Part shown: one piece after another, positions 52,544 through 59,896 of the stretch
Layout of the letters: the number at the start of each line of letters is the position of its first letter
How positions within the stretch are numbered: the first letter of the stretch is position 1
NCBI GenBank assembly: GCA_017533485.1
Contig: JAFXIC010000041.1
Coordinates: 1-59,896, forward strand
Length of the DNA stretch: 59,896 nt
Direction: 5' to 3'
Source: Oscillospiraceae bacterium
GTDB taxonomy: Bacteria; Bacillota; Clostridia; Oscillospirales; Ruminococcaceae
Program-made: the position numbers and the translations under genes
The notes under the pieces: model-generated
Told to the model about the DNA's origin: nothing
The model's input: the letters and a program-made list of their open reading frames with translations, nothing else
Database searches by the model: none

Positions 52544-52978
52544 ATGCCGAATTCCAGACAAAAAGCAATTCTCCGGCTGATTACCGAACAGGAAATCGGC
52601 ACACAGGAAGCACTGCGAGATCTGCTGACCGCGGAAGGCTTTTCTGTGACACAGGCAACGATTTCCCGTGATATTCATCAGCTTCAGCTCCGGAAGGTAC
52701 GCGGAAGAAACGGTTCGAAATATGCGCGTGCCGCTGTCAGCGATGCGCCGACAAAGCTGCTGGGGGATGTTGTGCAGAGAGTCGATTATGCGATGAATAC
52801 GGTTGTCCTGCACTGCCATTCCGGTACGGCACAGGCGGCTGCTGTGGTGCTCGACCATATGCAACTTCCGGATATGGTCGGCTCGATCGCGGGAGATGAT
52901 ACGATTTTTCTCCTCGCACGAACTGAGGAGGCTGCAAAATCCCTTGCGGATGCACTCAGCATCCGGATATGGGGATAA
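52544..52978 (+). CDS. argR: Arginine repressor family protein
   Basis: The 144-residue regulator has the winged-helix domain with TQATISRDIHQLQL (about residues 37-50) and a C-terminal arginine-binding and oligomerisation domain with SIAGDDTIFLLA. It controls arginine metabolism, and Firmicutes often place it between nadK and recN. The start at 52544 fits AAAGGTGG; the upstream in-frame ATG is too close to that site. Confidence 0.93.
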   Translation: MPNSRQKAILRLITEQEIGTQEALRDLLTAEGFSVTQATISRDIHQLQLRKVRGRNGSKYARAAVSDAPTKLLGDVVQRVDYAMNTVVLHCHSGTAQAAAVVLDHMQLPDMVGSIAGDDTIFLLARTEEAAKSLADALSIRIWG

Positions 52979-53002
52979 ATCGTAAAGTGGAGAAGACCAT
53001 TC

Positions 53003-54676
53003 ATGTTACAGGAATTATCAATTCAGAATCTCGCTGTAATTTCCGGGGCGGAGATTCCGCTCGGAACAGGCCTGAATGTATTTACCGGTGAAACCGGTGC
53101 GGGAAAGTCAATTCTGATCCACGGAATTCAGGCAGTGCTCGGACAGCGTGTCTATAAGGATATTGTGCGGTCGGGCTGTAAAAAGGCGAGCGTTACCGCA
53201 CGCTTTTCTCCGCTGGGCGAGGAAACAAAGAAAGTGCTTGCGGAACATGGTATATCGTGTGAGGATGATGAAATCTTCCTGACGCGTGAAATTTCGGCGG
53301 ACGGCGGAAGTACGGGACGGCTCAACGGAAAAGCAGTTCCGGTCGCGCTGCTGCGCGAGCTCGGCGAAACGCTGGTCAATATCCATGGCCAGCACGACAA
53401 TCAGATTTTGCTGAGAGCGGAACGTCATCTGGAAGTGCTCGACCATTTCGGTGAGGATGATACGCTGCTGCGCGAATATCAGTCCGAGTTTGCTGCGCTG
53501 CAAAAGACGGCAAGAGAACTGGGTGCGCTTCGGAAAACCGAGGAACAGAAAATGCTGCGGCTTCGGGAGCTCCAGGCCATCCTCACAGAAATCGGAGAGC
53601 TTGATCCCCAGCCGCAGGAGGATGTGCAGCTGGAGGAGAAATACCGTGCGGCGGTCACCGCACAGGCAACCGGAGAACAGGCGGATCAGATTTGTGAGAT
53701 GCTGACCGACGGTACGGAGAATATTTCGGATTCCCTCGCAAATGCGTGTGTCCGGCTGCATGAAATGGCTCGCAGTCTTCCGGAGGTCCAGACGCTTGCA
53801 AAACGGCTGGAGGCTGTGAATATCGAGCTTCGGGATATTGCGGACGAGCTTGCGGCATATGGCGGAGGCGGACTTTCGCCTGCCGAATTCCAGCAGCTTT
53901 CTGATCGCCGGAATCAGGTCAATACGCTTGCGGTCAAGTATCATACGGATGCGGACGGACTGCGGGAGCTGTTCGAACAGTCCGCAAAAGAGGTCGAATT
54001 GATTGAAAACAGCAGCGATCGCCTACGGATGCTGACGGAGGAAAAACAAAGCCGCCTGCATCGTGTGACCGAGCTGGCACGAAAACTCAGTGCGCACAGA
54101 AAAGTCCTTGCGGCACAATTTTCCGCACGCGTCGGAGAAGAACTTGCCTATCTGGATATGCCGCGCGTACAGCTGAGCGTTGCGTTTACACAAGGAAAAC
54201 TGACGCCGACCGGAATGGATCATGCGGAATTTCTGATTTCCGCGAATGCGGGCGAACCGCCGAAGCCGATTGCACAGATTGCGTCGGGCGGCGAATTGTC
54301 ACGGATGATGCTTGCCCTCAAGGCGGTGATTGCGAAACGGGATGCCATCCCAACGCTGATATTCGATGAGATTGATACGGGCGTCAGCGGCAGGGCGGCA
54401 CAGAAAATCGGCTATAAGCTGCGTGCGCTCGGTTCGCATCATCAGGTGCTCTGTGTGACTCATCTCTCCCAGCTCGCTGTGCAGGCACAGCATCACCTCC
54501 TCATCGAAAAGCACAGCGATGAGGCATCGACCGAAACAATGGTTACAGTGCTGGATGAAGGCGGAAGGATTGCCGAAATCGCACGTATCATGGGTGGTGC
54601 AAATCCGTCTGCGCTGATGCTCGAAACGGCGGCGGAAGCACTCAAGGAAAGTCAATCGGAGAGGGGATTATTATGA
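53003..54676 (+). CDS. recN: DNA repair protein RecN
   Basis: The 557-residue SMC-like ATPase has Walker A GETGAGKS near residue 32, a central coiled coil, the signature ASGGELSRMMLALK and Walker B LIFDEIDTGVSG. It acts early in double-strand-break repair. It overlaps the next gene by four bases. Confidence 0.95.
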   Translation: MLQELSIQNLAVISGAEIPLGTGLNVFTGETGAGKSILIHGIQAVLGQRVYKDIVRSGCKKASVTARFSPLGEETKKVLAEHGISCEDDEIFLTREISADGGSTGRLNGKAVPVALLRELGETLVNIHGQHDNQILLRAERHLEVLDHFGEDDTLLREYQSEFAALQKTARELGALRKTEEQKMLRLRELQAILTEIGELDPQPQEDVQLEEKYRAAVTAQATGEQADQICEMLTDGTENISDSLANACVRLHEMARSLPEVQTLAKRLEAVNIELRDIADELAAYGGGGLSPAEFQQLSDRRNQVNTLAVKYHTDADGLRELFEQSAKEVELIENSSDRLRMLTEEKQSRLHRVTELARKLSAHRKVLAAQFSARVGEELAYLDMPRVQLSVAFTQGKLTPTGMDHAEFLISANAGEPPKPIAQIASGGELSRMMLALKAVIAKRDAIPTLIFDEIDTGVSGRAAQKIGYKLRALGSHHQVLCVTHLSQLAVQAQHHLLIEKHSDEASTETMVTVLDEGGRIAEIARIMGGANPSALMLETAAEALKESQSERGLL

Positions 54677-55518
54677 CGCCACAGGAAAAATTGAATACTG
54701 CATATGAATATGTCGCAAAGCATATTGACTTTTGTCCGCGGCTTTTGCTGGTGCTGGGCTCCGGACTCGGCGGCTTCGCGGAGAAAATCGAAATCGTTGA
54801 AACACTCGATTATGCTGATATTCCGTGCTTTCCGAAATCTACCGTAACCGGTCATAAGGGAAGATTCGTGTTCGGATACTGTGAGGGCATACCGATTGCC
54901 GCGATGCAGGGACGTGTTCATATGTATGAAGGCTATGACGCTGCTGACGCGGTACTCCCATTGCGCCTGATGTGGATGATGGGTGCGGAAGTCCTGTTCC
55001 TGACGAATGCCGCGGGCGGAATTCAGGAGGGTATGCAGGCGGGCGACTTTATGCTGATTACCGACCAGATCGCAAGCTTTGTACCATCGCCGCTGCGCGG
55101 AGAGAATTTCGACCGGATCGGTACGAGATTTCCGGATATGACCGAAATATACAGCAGGCGTTTTCAGAAAATTATCCGCACAATTGCCGGAGAAGCCGGA
55201 ATTCCCCTGAAAGAAGGCGTGTATTTGCAGGCGGCAGGTCCGGCATATGAATCGCCGGCAGAAATCCGGATGTACCGGATGCTGGGCGCAGACGCTGTGG
55301 GGATGAGTACCGCGATCGAAGCGGTTGCCGCCCGTCATGCCGGAATGGAGGTCTGCGGAATATCCTGTATCTCGAATCTGGCGGCAGGTATTTCGCCGAC
55401 ACCGCTGAGTCATGAGGAAGTCAAAGCAGCGGCGGATGCGTCATCGGAAAAATTTGAACTACTGGTGCGAAAGAGCATCGCTGAGATTGGAAGGAGTCTG
55501 GAACATGGGATTGTTTGA
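54673..55518 (+). CDS. punA: Purine nucleoside phosphorylase
   Basis: The 281-residue trimeric-type phosphorylase has GSGLGGFAE, TGHKGRFVFGYCEG, MQGRVHMYEGY and MSTAIEAVAARHAGMEV, the latter with the purine-binding region. It cleaves (deoxy)guanosine or inosine with phosphate for purine salvage. A four-base overlap couples it to recN. Confidence 0.93.
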   Translation: MTPQEKLNTAYEYVAKHIDFCPRLLLVLGSGLGGFAEKIEIVETLDYADIPCFPKSTVTGHKGRFVFGYCEGIPIAAMQGRVHMYEGYDAADAVLPLRLMWMMGAEVLFLTNAAGGIQEGMQAGDFMLITDQIASFVPSPLRGENFDRIGTRFPDMTEIYSRRFQKIIRTIAGEAGIPLKEGVYLQAAGPAYESPAEIRMYRMLGADAVGMSTAIEAVAARHAGMEVCGISCISNLAAGISPTPLSHEEVKAAADASSEKFELLVRKSIAEIGRSLEHGIV

Positions 55519-55945
55519 CCGCAAGAAATCGAAAAAGACAAAACCGCAGGAGCCTGCTGTCCCCAGCACACTCGCAGAGGATATCGCAAAATCCTGCGAC
55601 TGGATTGTGGAGGCACTCAACGCCTCCGGCTATCGTGCAGACTATACCCTCGAAAGCATGAAGGAAATCGACCGGTTTTATAATGAACAGAACGGCCCCG
55701 ACGGCATTCTCGGAAAGAATCTCGGTACGATTATTTTTGCACTGGGAAGCTATGTCGGAGAAACGGTGATTCAGCTCTACGGCGGACAGTGGCTTTGTGA
55801 TGACAGCGATCCGGAGGGTGAAGTCAAGATTACCGTGGAGCTCGCGAACGGCTCCGTCATTTTCCCTGTGATGCGCTGTATGAAGCGATTCCATAACGGC
55901 GCGGAAGACAGTATTTATGCATATGTATACGCGTTAAAACAGTAA
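55505..55945 (+). CDS. Conserved hypothetical protein
   Basis: The 146-residue soluble protein has a basic N-terminus (MGLFDRKKSKKTKPQEP), then an alpha/beta domain with GKNLGTIIFALGSYVGE and GGQWLCDDSDPEGEV. It has no catalytic motif that I recognise and slightly resembles DUF3806-like domains. AAGGAG precedes the ATG, and its first codons overlap punA. Function is unknown. Confidence 0.68.
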   Translation: MGLFDRKKSKKTKPQEPAVPSTLAEDIAKSCDWIVEALNASGYRADYTLESMKEIDRFYNEQNGPDGILGKNLGTIIFALGSYVGETVIQLYGGQWLCDDSDPEGEVKITVELANGSVIFPVMRCMKRFHNGAEDSIYAYVYALKQ

Positions 55946-55949
55946 TTTC

Positions 55950-55990
55950 AGCCGCATCATACGAAAACAGTGTGATGCGGCTTCCGTATT
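55950..55990 (+). terminator. Terminator before the ribosomal operon
   Basis: AGCCGCATCATAC (55950-55962) pairs with GTGTGATGCGGCT (55970-55982), G-T pairs included. The tail is short and only partly T-rich. Confidence 0.7.
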
Positions 55991-56072
55991 GTCCGGAACA
56001 AAGGGCAAATCGCGCAAAACGGATACGAAAACAGTATGCAATTTGTGAAATAGGCAGAAATTTTCGGATACC

Positions 56073-56101
56073 TTGACAATTCGCGGAAAAAGGGGTATAA
56101 T
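56073..56101 (+). promoter_or_regulatory. Consensus promoter of rpsL
   Basis: TTGACA (56073-56078) and TATAAT (56096-56101) are separated by 17 bases, fitting a strong ribosomal-protein promoter. Confidence 0.88.
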
Positions 56102-56154
56102 ACTAGGGTATGCGAATGGACGCATATAATACTAAATAAAGAAGGAGGAAAATT

Positions 56155-56577
56155 ATGCCAACCTTTAACCAGCTCGTTCGTAAGGGCAGAAAGTCTCTGG
56201 CCGAGAAATCCACCGCACCTGCACTTCAGAAAGGCTACAATGCTCAGAAGAAGTCCCAGATTGACCTGAGCTCTCCTCAGAAGCGCGGCGTCTGCACTGC
56301 TGTAAAGACTGCAACCCCGAAAAAGCCGAACTCTGCAATGCGTAAGATTGCAAGAGTCCGTCTGACCAACGGTTATGAAGTAACTGCTTACATTCCCGGT
56401 ATCGGTCACAACCTGCAGGAACACAGCGTCGTTCTGATTCGCGGCGGACGTGTCAAGGACCTCCCTGGTGTACGTTACCACATCATCCGTGGTACTCTGG
56501 ATGCACAGGGCGTGAACGGCCGTTTGCAGGCTCGTTCCAAGTACGGCGCAAAGCGCCCGAAGGCAGGAAAGAAATAA
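56155..56577 (+). CDS. rpsL: 30S ribosomal protein S12
   Basis: The 140-residue decoding-centre protein has TPTFNQL-like start [21 protein letters not shown] (with the streptomycin-site lysines intact) and the C-terminal [10 protein letters not shown]. No streptomycin-resistance replacement is visible at the classical Lys. AAGGAGGAAAATT lies before the ATG. Confidence 0.97.
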   Translation: MPTFNQLVRKGRKSLAEKSTAPALQKGYNAQKKSQIDLSSPQKRGVCTAVKTATPKKPNSAMRKIARVRLTNGYEVTAYIPGIGHNLQEHSVVLIRGGRVKDLPGVRYHIIRGTLDAQGVNGRLQARSKYGAKRPKAGKK

Positions 56578-56610
56578 TTCTTTTCGCCATCACTCAATTT
56601 CGCATTTACC

Positions 56611-56658
56611 CCACAAGGCTCTTGTGGATTTGATAGATAGCATAGATACTATTATAAA
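56611..56658 (+). promoter_or_regulatory. Hairpin plus candidate promoter between rpsL and rpsG
   Basis: CCACAAG-GCT-CTTGTGG (56611-56627) is a perfect hairpin. TTGATA (56630-56635) and TATAAA (56653-56658) follow, 17 bases apart. This 180-base gap could let rpsG-fusA be expressed partly apart from rpsL. Confidence 0.45.
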
Positions 56659-56757
56659 ATAGGGATGCTGCGTCTTTTCTGCATGGCCAAACACAGTTTC
56701 ACACACGATGACTGTGAGTACCTGTGAATTCATTCTATCATGAAGGAGGGAAGCGAG

Positions 56758-57228
56758 ATGCCAAGAAGAGGCAGTATCGCTAAGCGTGACGTTCTGGAAG
56801 ATCCGATGTATCATTCCAAGCTCGTAACACGGCTTATCAACAACATCATGCTTGACGGCAAGAAGGGCGTCGCACAGAAGATTGTTTACGGCGCATTCGA
56901 CATCGTCAAGGAAAAGACCGAGAGAGAACCTCTCGAAGTCTTTGAGCAGGCAATGGAAAACATCATGCCGCTGCTCGAAGTAAAGGCTCGCCGTATGGGT
57001 GGTGCCACCTACCAGGTTCCGATGGAAGTCCGTCCGGAACGCCGTCAGACCCTTGGTCTTCGCTGGATTACAAAGTATTCCAGACTGCGCAGCGAGAAGA
57101 CCATGAAGGAGCGCCTGGCAGGCGAAATCCTCGACGCTGTAAACGGTGTCGGCGGCGCTTGCAAGAAGCGTGACGATACACATAAGATGGCAGAAGCAAA
57201 CAAGGCTTTTGCACATTACCGCTGGTAA
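56758..57228 (+). CDS. rpsG: 30S ribosomal protein S7
   Basis: The 156-residue head protein of the small subunit has the typical start [16 protein letters not shown], then [16 protein letters not shown] and the C-terminal [20 protein letters not shown]. Length is exactly that of the family. GAAGGAGGG lies before the ATG; an in-frame start six codons earlier overlaps this site. Confidence 0.97.
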   Translation: MPRRGSIAKRDVLEDPMYHSKLVTRLINNIMLDGKKGVAQKIVYGAFDIVKEKTEREPLEVFEQAMENIMPLLEVKARRMGGATYQVPMEVRPERRQTLGLRWITKYSRLRSEKTMKERLAGEILDAVNGVGGACKKRDDTHKMAEANKAFAHYRW

Positions 57229-57325
57229 TTCTCTTGGCGCATTTTCCGCATAGTTTCTGCGGTTTTCAATTTGCGGAGAGAATACTTCGCAATGCTGCTT
57301 AGACGAATTTTTAGGAGGAAACTAA

Positions 57326-59410
57326 ATGCCAAGAGACTGTTCACTTGAAATGACCCGAAATATCGGCATCATGGCGCACATCGACGCCGGTAAGACAACT
57401 ACAACCGAACGTATTCTGTACTACACCGGTATTAACCATAAGATCGGCGATACCCACGACGGTACCGCGACGATGGACTGGATGGCACAGGAGCAGGAGC
57501 GTGGTATCACCATCACCTCCGCTGCAACCACTGCGTTCTGGAACGATCACCGGATCAATATCATTGATACCCCCGGTCACGTTGACTTCACCGTTGAAGT
57601 TGAGCGTTCGCTGCGTGTACTGGATGGCTCCGTTACCGTTCTTTGTGCAAAGGGCGGCGTAGAGCCGCAGTCTGAAACCGTTTGGCGTCAGGCTGATAAG
57701 TACCATGTGCCGCGTATGGTCTATATCAACAAAATGGATATCATGGGCGCGGATTTCTTCCGTGTCGTAGATATGATGAAAGACCGTCTGAAGTGTAATG
57801 CTGTTCCGATCCAGATCCCGATCGGCGCAGAAACCTTCTTCAAGGGTCTGGTTGACCTGCTTGAGATGAAGGCTTATATCTACCACGATGACATGGGCAA
57901 GGATATTTCCGTTGAGGATATCCCGCGTGAAGTCGCGGATCAGGCGGAAGAATACCGTAATAACCTCTTGGAAGCTCTTGCTGAGCTGGATGAGGACCTG
58001 ATGGAAAAGTACCTCGCTGAAGAGGAGTTCACCATCGAGGAAATGAAGAAGGTCATTCGTAAGGCTACCATCGCAAATGAGATGGTTCCGGTCTGCTGCG
58101 GTACCTCTTATAAGAATAAGGGTGTCCAGAAGCTCCTGGATGCAGTCGTTGACTATATGCCTTCTCCGCTGGACGTTCCCGCAATCAAGGGTATCAACCC
58201 CGATACCGATGAGGAGGAAGAGCGTCCGTCTTCCGACAGCGAGCCGTTCTCTGCACTCGCATTCAAGATTGCAACCGACCCGTTTGTTGGTAAGCTCTGT
58301 TATTTCCGTGTGTATTCCGGTAAGGTAGACGCCGGCACCACCGTTCTGAACGCCTGCAAGAAGCAGCGTGAGCGTATGGGCCGTATTCTCCAGATGCACG
58401 CAAACCACCGGAAAGACCTCGATACCATCTATGCCGGCGATATCGCTGCGGTCATCGGCGTGAAGTACACCACAACCGGTGATACGCTCTGCGACGAGAA
58501 CCATCCGATTATTCTTGAATCCATGGAATTCCCGGATCCGGTTATCGACCTCGCAATCGAGCCGAAGACCAAGGCCGGTCAGGAAAAGATGGGTATCGCA
58601 CTCGCAAAGCTGGCAGAAGAAGACCCGACCTTCCGTACATGGACAGACCACGAAACCGGTCAGACCATTATCGCAGGTATGGGCGAACTTCACCTCGAAA
58701 TCATCGTTGACCGTCTGCTGCGTGAGTTTAAGGTCGAGGCAAATGTCGGTGCGCCGCAGGTATCCTATAAGGAAACCATTCGCAAGAAGCTCGACACCGA
58801 ATATAAGCACAAGAAGCAGACCGGTGGTACCGGTCAGTACGGCCATGTCAAGATTACCGTAGAGCCGAATGAGCCGGGTGCAGGCTATGAGTTCGTCAAC
58901 GCAATCGTTGGCGGCGCAATCCCGAAGGAGTATATTCCTGCGGTTGATGCCGGTATCAAGAGCGCAATGGCTGCCGGAACTGTTGCCGGTTATCAGGTAG
59001 TTGACGTGAAGGTTACCCTCTGGGATGGTTCCTATCACGAGGTTGACTCTTCCGAAATGGCATTTAAGATCGCAGGCTCTATGGCATTCAAGCAGGCTAT
59101 GCGTCAGGCAGATCCTGTACTGCTCGAACCGCTGATGAAGGTTTCCGTATTCGTTCCGGAACAGTACATGGGCGATGTATTCGGCGATCTGAATGGCCGC
59201 CGCGGTCAGATTCAGGGTCAGGAGATCCATAACGGCGTTTCTCAGATCGACGCACTTGTTCCGCTGAGCAATATGTTCGGCTATGCAAGTGACCTGCGTT
59301 CCCGTTCTCAGGGCCGCGGTAACTATACAATGGAACCGCACAGCTTTGCTGAAGTCCCGAAGAGCATCGCAGATAAGATCAAGAGCGACCGCGGTCATGC
59401 TGACGACTAA
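57326..59410 (+). CDS. fusA: Elongation factor G
   Basis: The 694-residue translational GTPase catalyses tRNA-mRNA translocation. G motifs are [12 protein letters not shown], switch [17 protein letters not shown] and NKMD. Domains II to V follow in normal length, including the ribosome-contacting loops of domain IV. TAGGAGGAAACTAA precedes the ATG. Confidence 0.97.
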   Translation: MPRDCSLEMTRNIGIMAHIDAGKTTTTERILYYTGINHKIGDTHDGTATMDWMAQEQERGITITSAATTAFWNDHRINIIDTPGHVDFTVEVERSLRVLDGSVTVLCAKGGVEPQSETVWRQADKYHVPRMVYINKMDIMGADFFRVVDMMKDRLKCNAVPIQIPIGAETFFKGLVDLLEMKAYIYHDDMGKDISVEDIPREVADQAEEYRNNLLEALAELDEDLMEKYLAEEEFTIEEMKKVIRKATIANEMVPVCCGTSYKNKGVQKLLDAVVDYMPSPLDVPAIKGINPDTDEEEERPSSDSEPFSALAFKIATDPFVGKLCYFRVYSGKVDAGTTVLNACKKQRERMGRILQMHANHRKDLDTIYAGDIAAVIGVKYTTTGDTLCDENHPIILESMEFPDPVIDLAIEPKTKAGQEKMGIALAKLAEEDPTFRTWTDHETGQTIIAGMGELHLEIIVDRLLREFKVEANVGAPQVSYKETIRKKLDTEYKHKKQTGGTGQYGHVKITVEPNEPGAGYEFVNAIVGGAIPKEYIPAVDAGIKSAMAAGTVAGYQVVDVKVTLWDGSYHEVDSSEMAFKIAGSMAFKQAMRQADPVLLEPLMKVSVFVPEQYMGDVFGDLNGRRGQIQGQEIHNGVSQIDALVPLSNMFGYASDLRSRSQGRGNYTMEPHSFAEVPKSIADKIKSDRGHADD

Positions 59411-59420
59411 AATAAATATT

Positions 59421-59457
59421 CAAGCAGAAAACACGTAAACGCGCTGTTTTTTGCTTG
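59421..59457 (+). terminator. Hairpin after fusA
   Basis: CAAGCAGAAAACA (59421-59433) pairs with TGTTTTTTGCTTG (59445-59457), one G-T pair. T-rich DNA follows. It could end or attenuate transcription before tuf. Confidence 0.6.
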
Positions 59458-59492
59458 GTATACAGTTTTTTGAAGTTTTTTTCGAAAAACAC

Positions 59493-59521
59493 TTGCATTT
59501 TTCTCGGAAATCTGGTAAAAT
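59493..59521 (+). promoter_or_regulatory. Promoter of tuf
   Basis: TTGCAT (59493-59498) and TAAAAT (59516-59521) are separated by 17 bases, consistent with separate tuf expression. Confidence 0.6.
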
Positions 59522-59606
59522 ATAGATGTCAGGTCTTTGTCGTTTCCTGATAATGACCGCAAACCTATAATTTGCCGACAAATATGATTATTAGGAGGAG
59601 ATTCCA

Positions 59607-59896
59607 ATGGCAAAAGAACATTTCCAACGTACAAAACCCCATGTCAACATCGGTACGATCGGCCACGTTGACCACGGCAAGACCACCACTACTGCTGCGA
59701 TCACTAAGTATCTGGCAATGAAGGGTCAGGCAAAGTTTGAGGACTATTCCATGATCGATAAGGCTCCGGAAGAGCGCGAGCGTGGTATTACAATCAACAC
59801 TGCACACGTTGAGTATGAGACTGACAAACGTCACTATGCACACGTTGACTGCCCCGGACATGCTGACTATATCAAAAACATGATCACCGGTGCAGC
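59607..59896 (+). CDS. tuf: Elongation factor Tu (5' part, cut by the window end)
   Basis: Only the first 96 codons are in the window. They start [17 protein letters not shown] and contain the GTPase motifs GHVDHGKTT, the switch [12 protein letters not shown] and [21 protein letters not shown] lies before the ATG. The reading frame is open to the last base, so it continues outside. Confidence 0.96.
   Translation, partial: MAKEHFQRTKPHVNIGTIGHVDHGKTTTTAAITKYLAMKGQAKFEDYSMIDKAPEERERGITINTAHVEYETDKRHYAHVDCPGHADYIKNMITGA

Noticed and set aside
57341-59398. Long antisense frame opposite fusA (685 residues)
   Set aside because: It is a mirror of strong codon bias in fusA, with no ribosome site, promoter or recognisable domain.
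1-59896. tRNA, rRNA, tmRNA, integrase or transposase genes
   Set aside because: None could be recognised on either strand. The only mobile-looking DNA is the repeat family.

Overview
This window comes from a low-to-mid GC Firmicute of the Clostridia, most likely an Oscillospiraceae/Ruminococcus-type gut or rumen bacterium. The basis is a complete spoIIIA sporulation operon, strong consensus SigA-type promoters with 16-17 bp spacers, AGGAGG-like ribosome binding sites, a PduL-type phosphotransacylase, IorAB plus a phenylacetate-CoA ligase, and the rpsL-rpsG-fusA-tuf block. The species cannot be fixed from sequence reading alone.

Layout. 1-450 is a modular dispersed repeat with long hairpins. 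A second, re-ordered copy lies at 24276-24720. 453-9263 holds a membrane-anchored GH25 muramidase, small membrane proteins, a MarR-controlled heterodimeric ABC exporter, a DHHW-family protein that has lost its catalytic residues, a GNAT acetyltransferase and a monofunctional BirA. 9332-12943 (minus) is an MBOAT / DHHW / acyl-carrier-protein operon that probably O-acylates an envelope polymer. 13214-17624 holds a membrane-anchored parvulin-like foldase and two tandem lipoproteins.

17881-24190 is the most unusual part. It is a single operon with a consensus promoter at one end and a strong terminator at the other. It encodes a zinc-ribbon/leucine-rich-repeat protein, a Ser/Thr-kinase-like protein with an atypical catalytic loop and a zinc ribbon, a vWA (TerY-like) protein, a PP2C phosphatase, a protein joining a zinc-ligand-less cytidine-deaminase-like domain to a long Pro-Gln-Asn-Tyr prion-like tail, and a two-TM protein. 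The kinase/vWA/PP2C trio matches the known TerY-P triad idea; the other partners look new. After the second repeat copy, 24735-27531 (minus) encodes a DivIVA-like coiled-coil protein and a ferredoxin / hydrogenase-like / [4Fe-4S] protein that ends in a chemoreceptor-like helical tail. This is followed by a secreted protein and a degenerate GGDEF membrane protein (27994-30674).

30909-39694 is metabolic: PduL (acetyl-CoA/acetyl-P), nicotinate phosphoribosyltransferase with a HAD phosphatase, and an iorA-iorB-paaK-ACT operon for arylpyruvate/arylacetyl-CoA interconversion. 39837-44640 is spoIIIAA-AH, the forespore-mother cell channel and ATPase. 44886-55945 is a long housekeeping run: asp23, nusB, a TsaD/Kae1 paralogue, xseAB, ispA, dxs, tlyA, nadK, argR, recN, a purine nucleoside phosphorylase and a hypothetical gene. 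The window ends with rpsL, rpsG, fusA and the first 290 bases of tuf.
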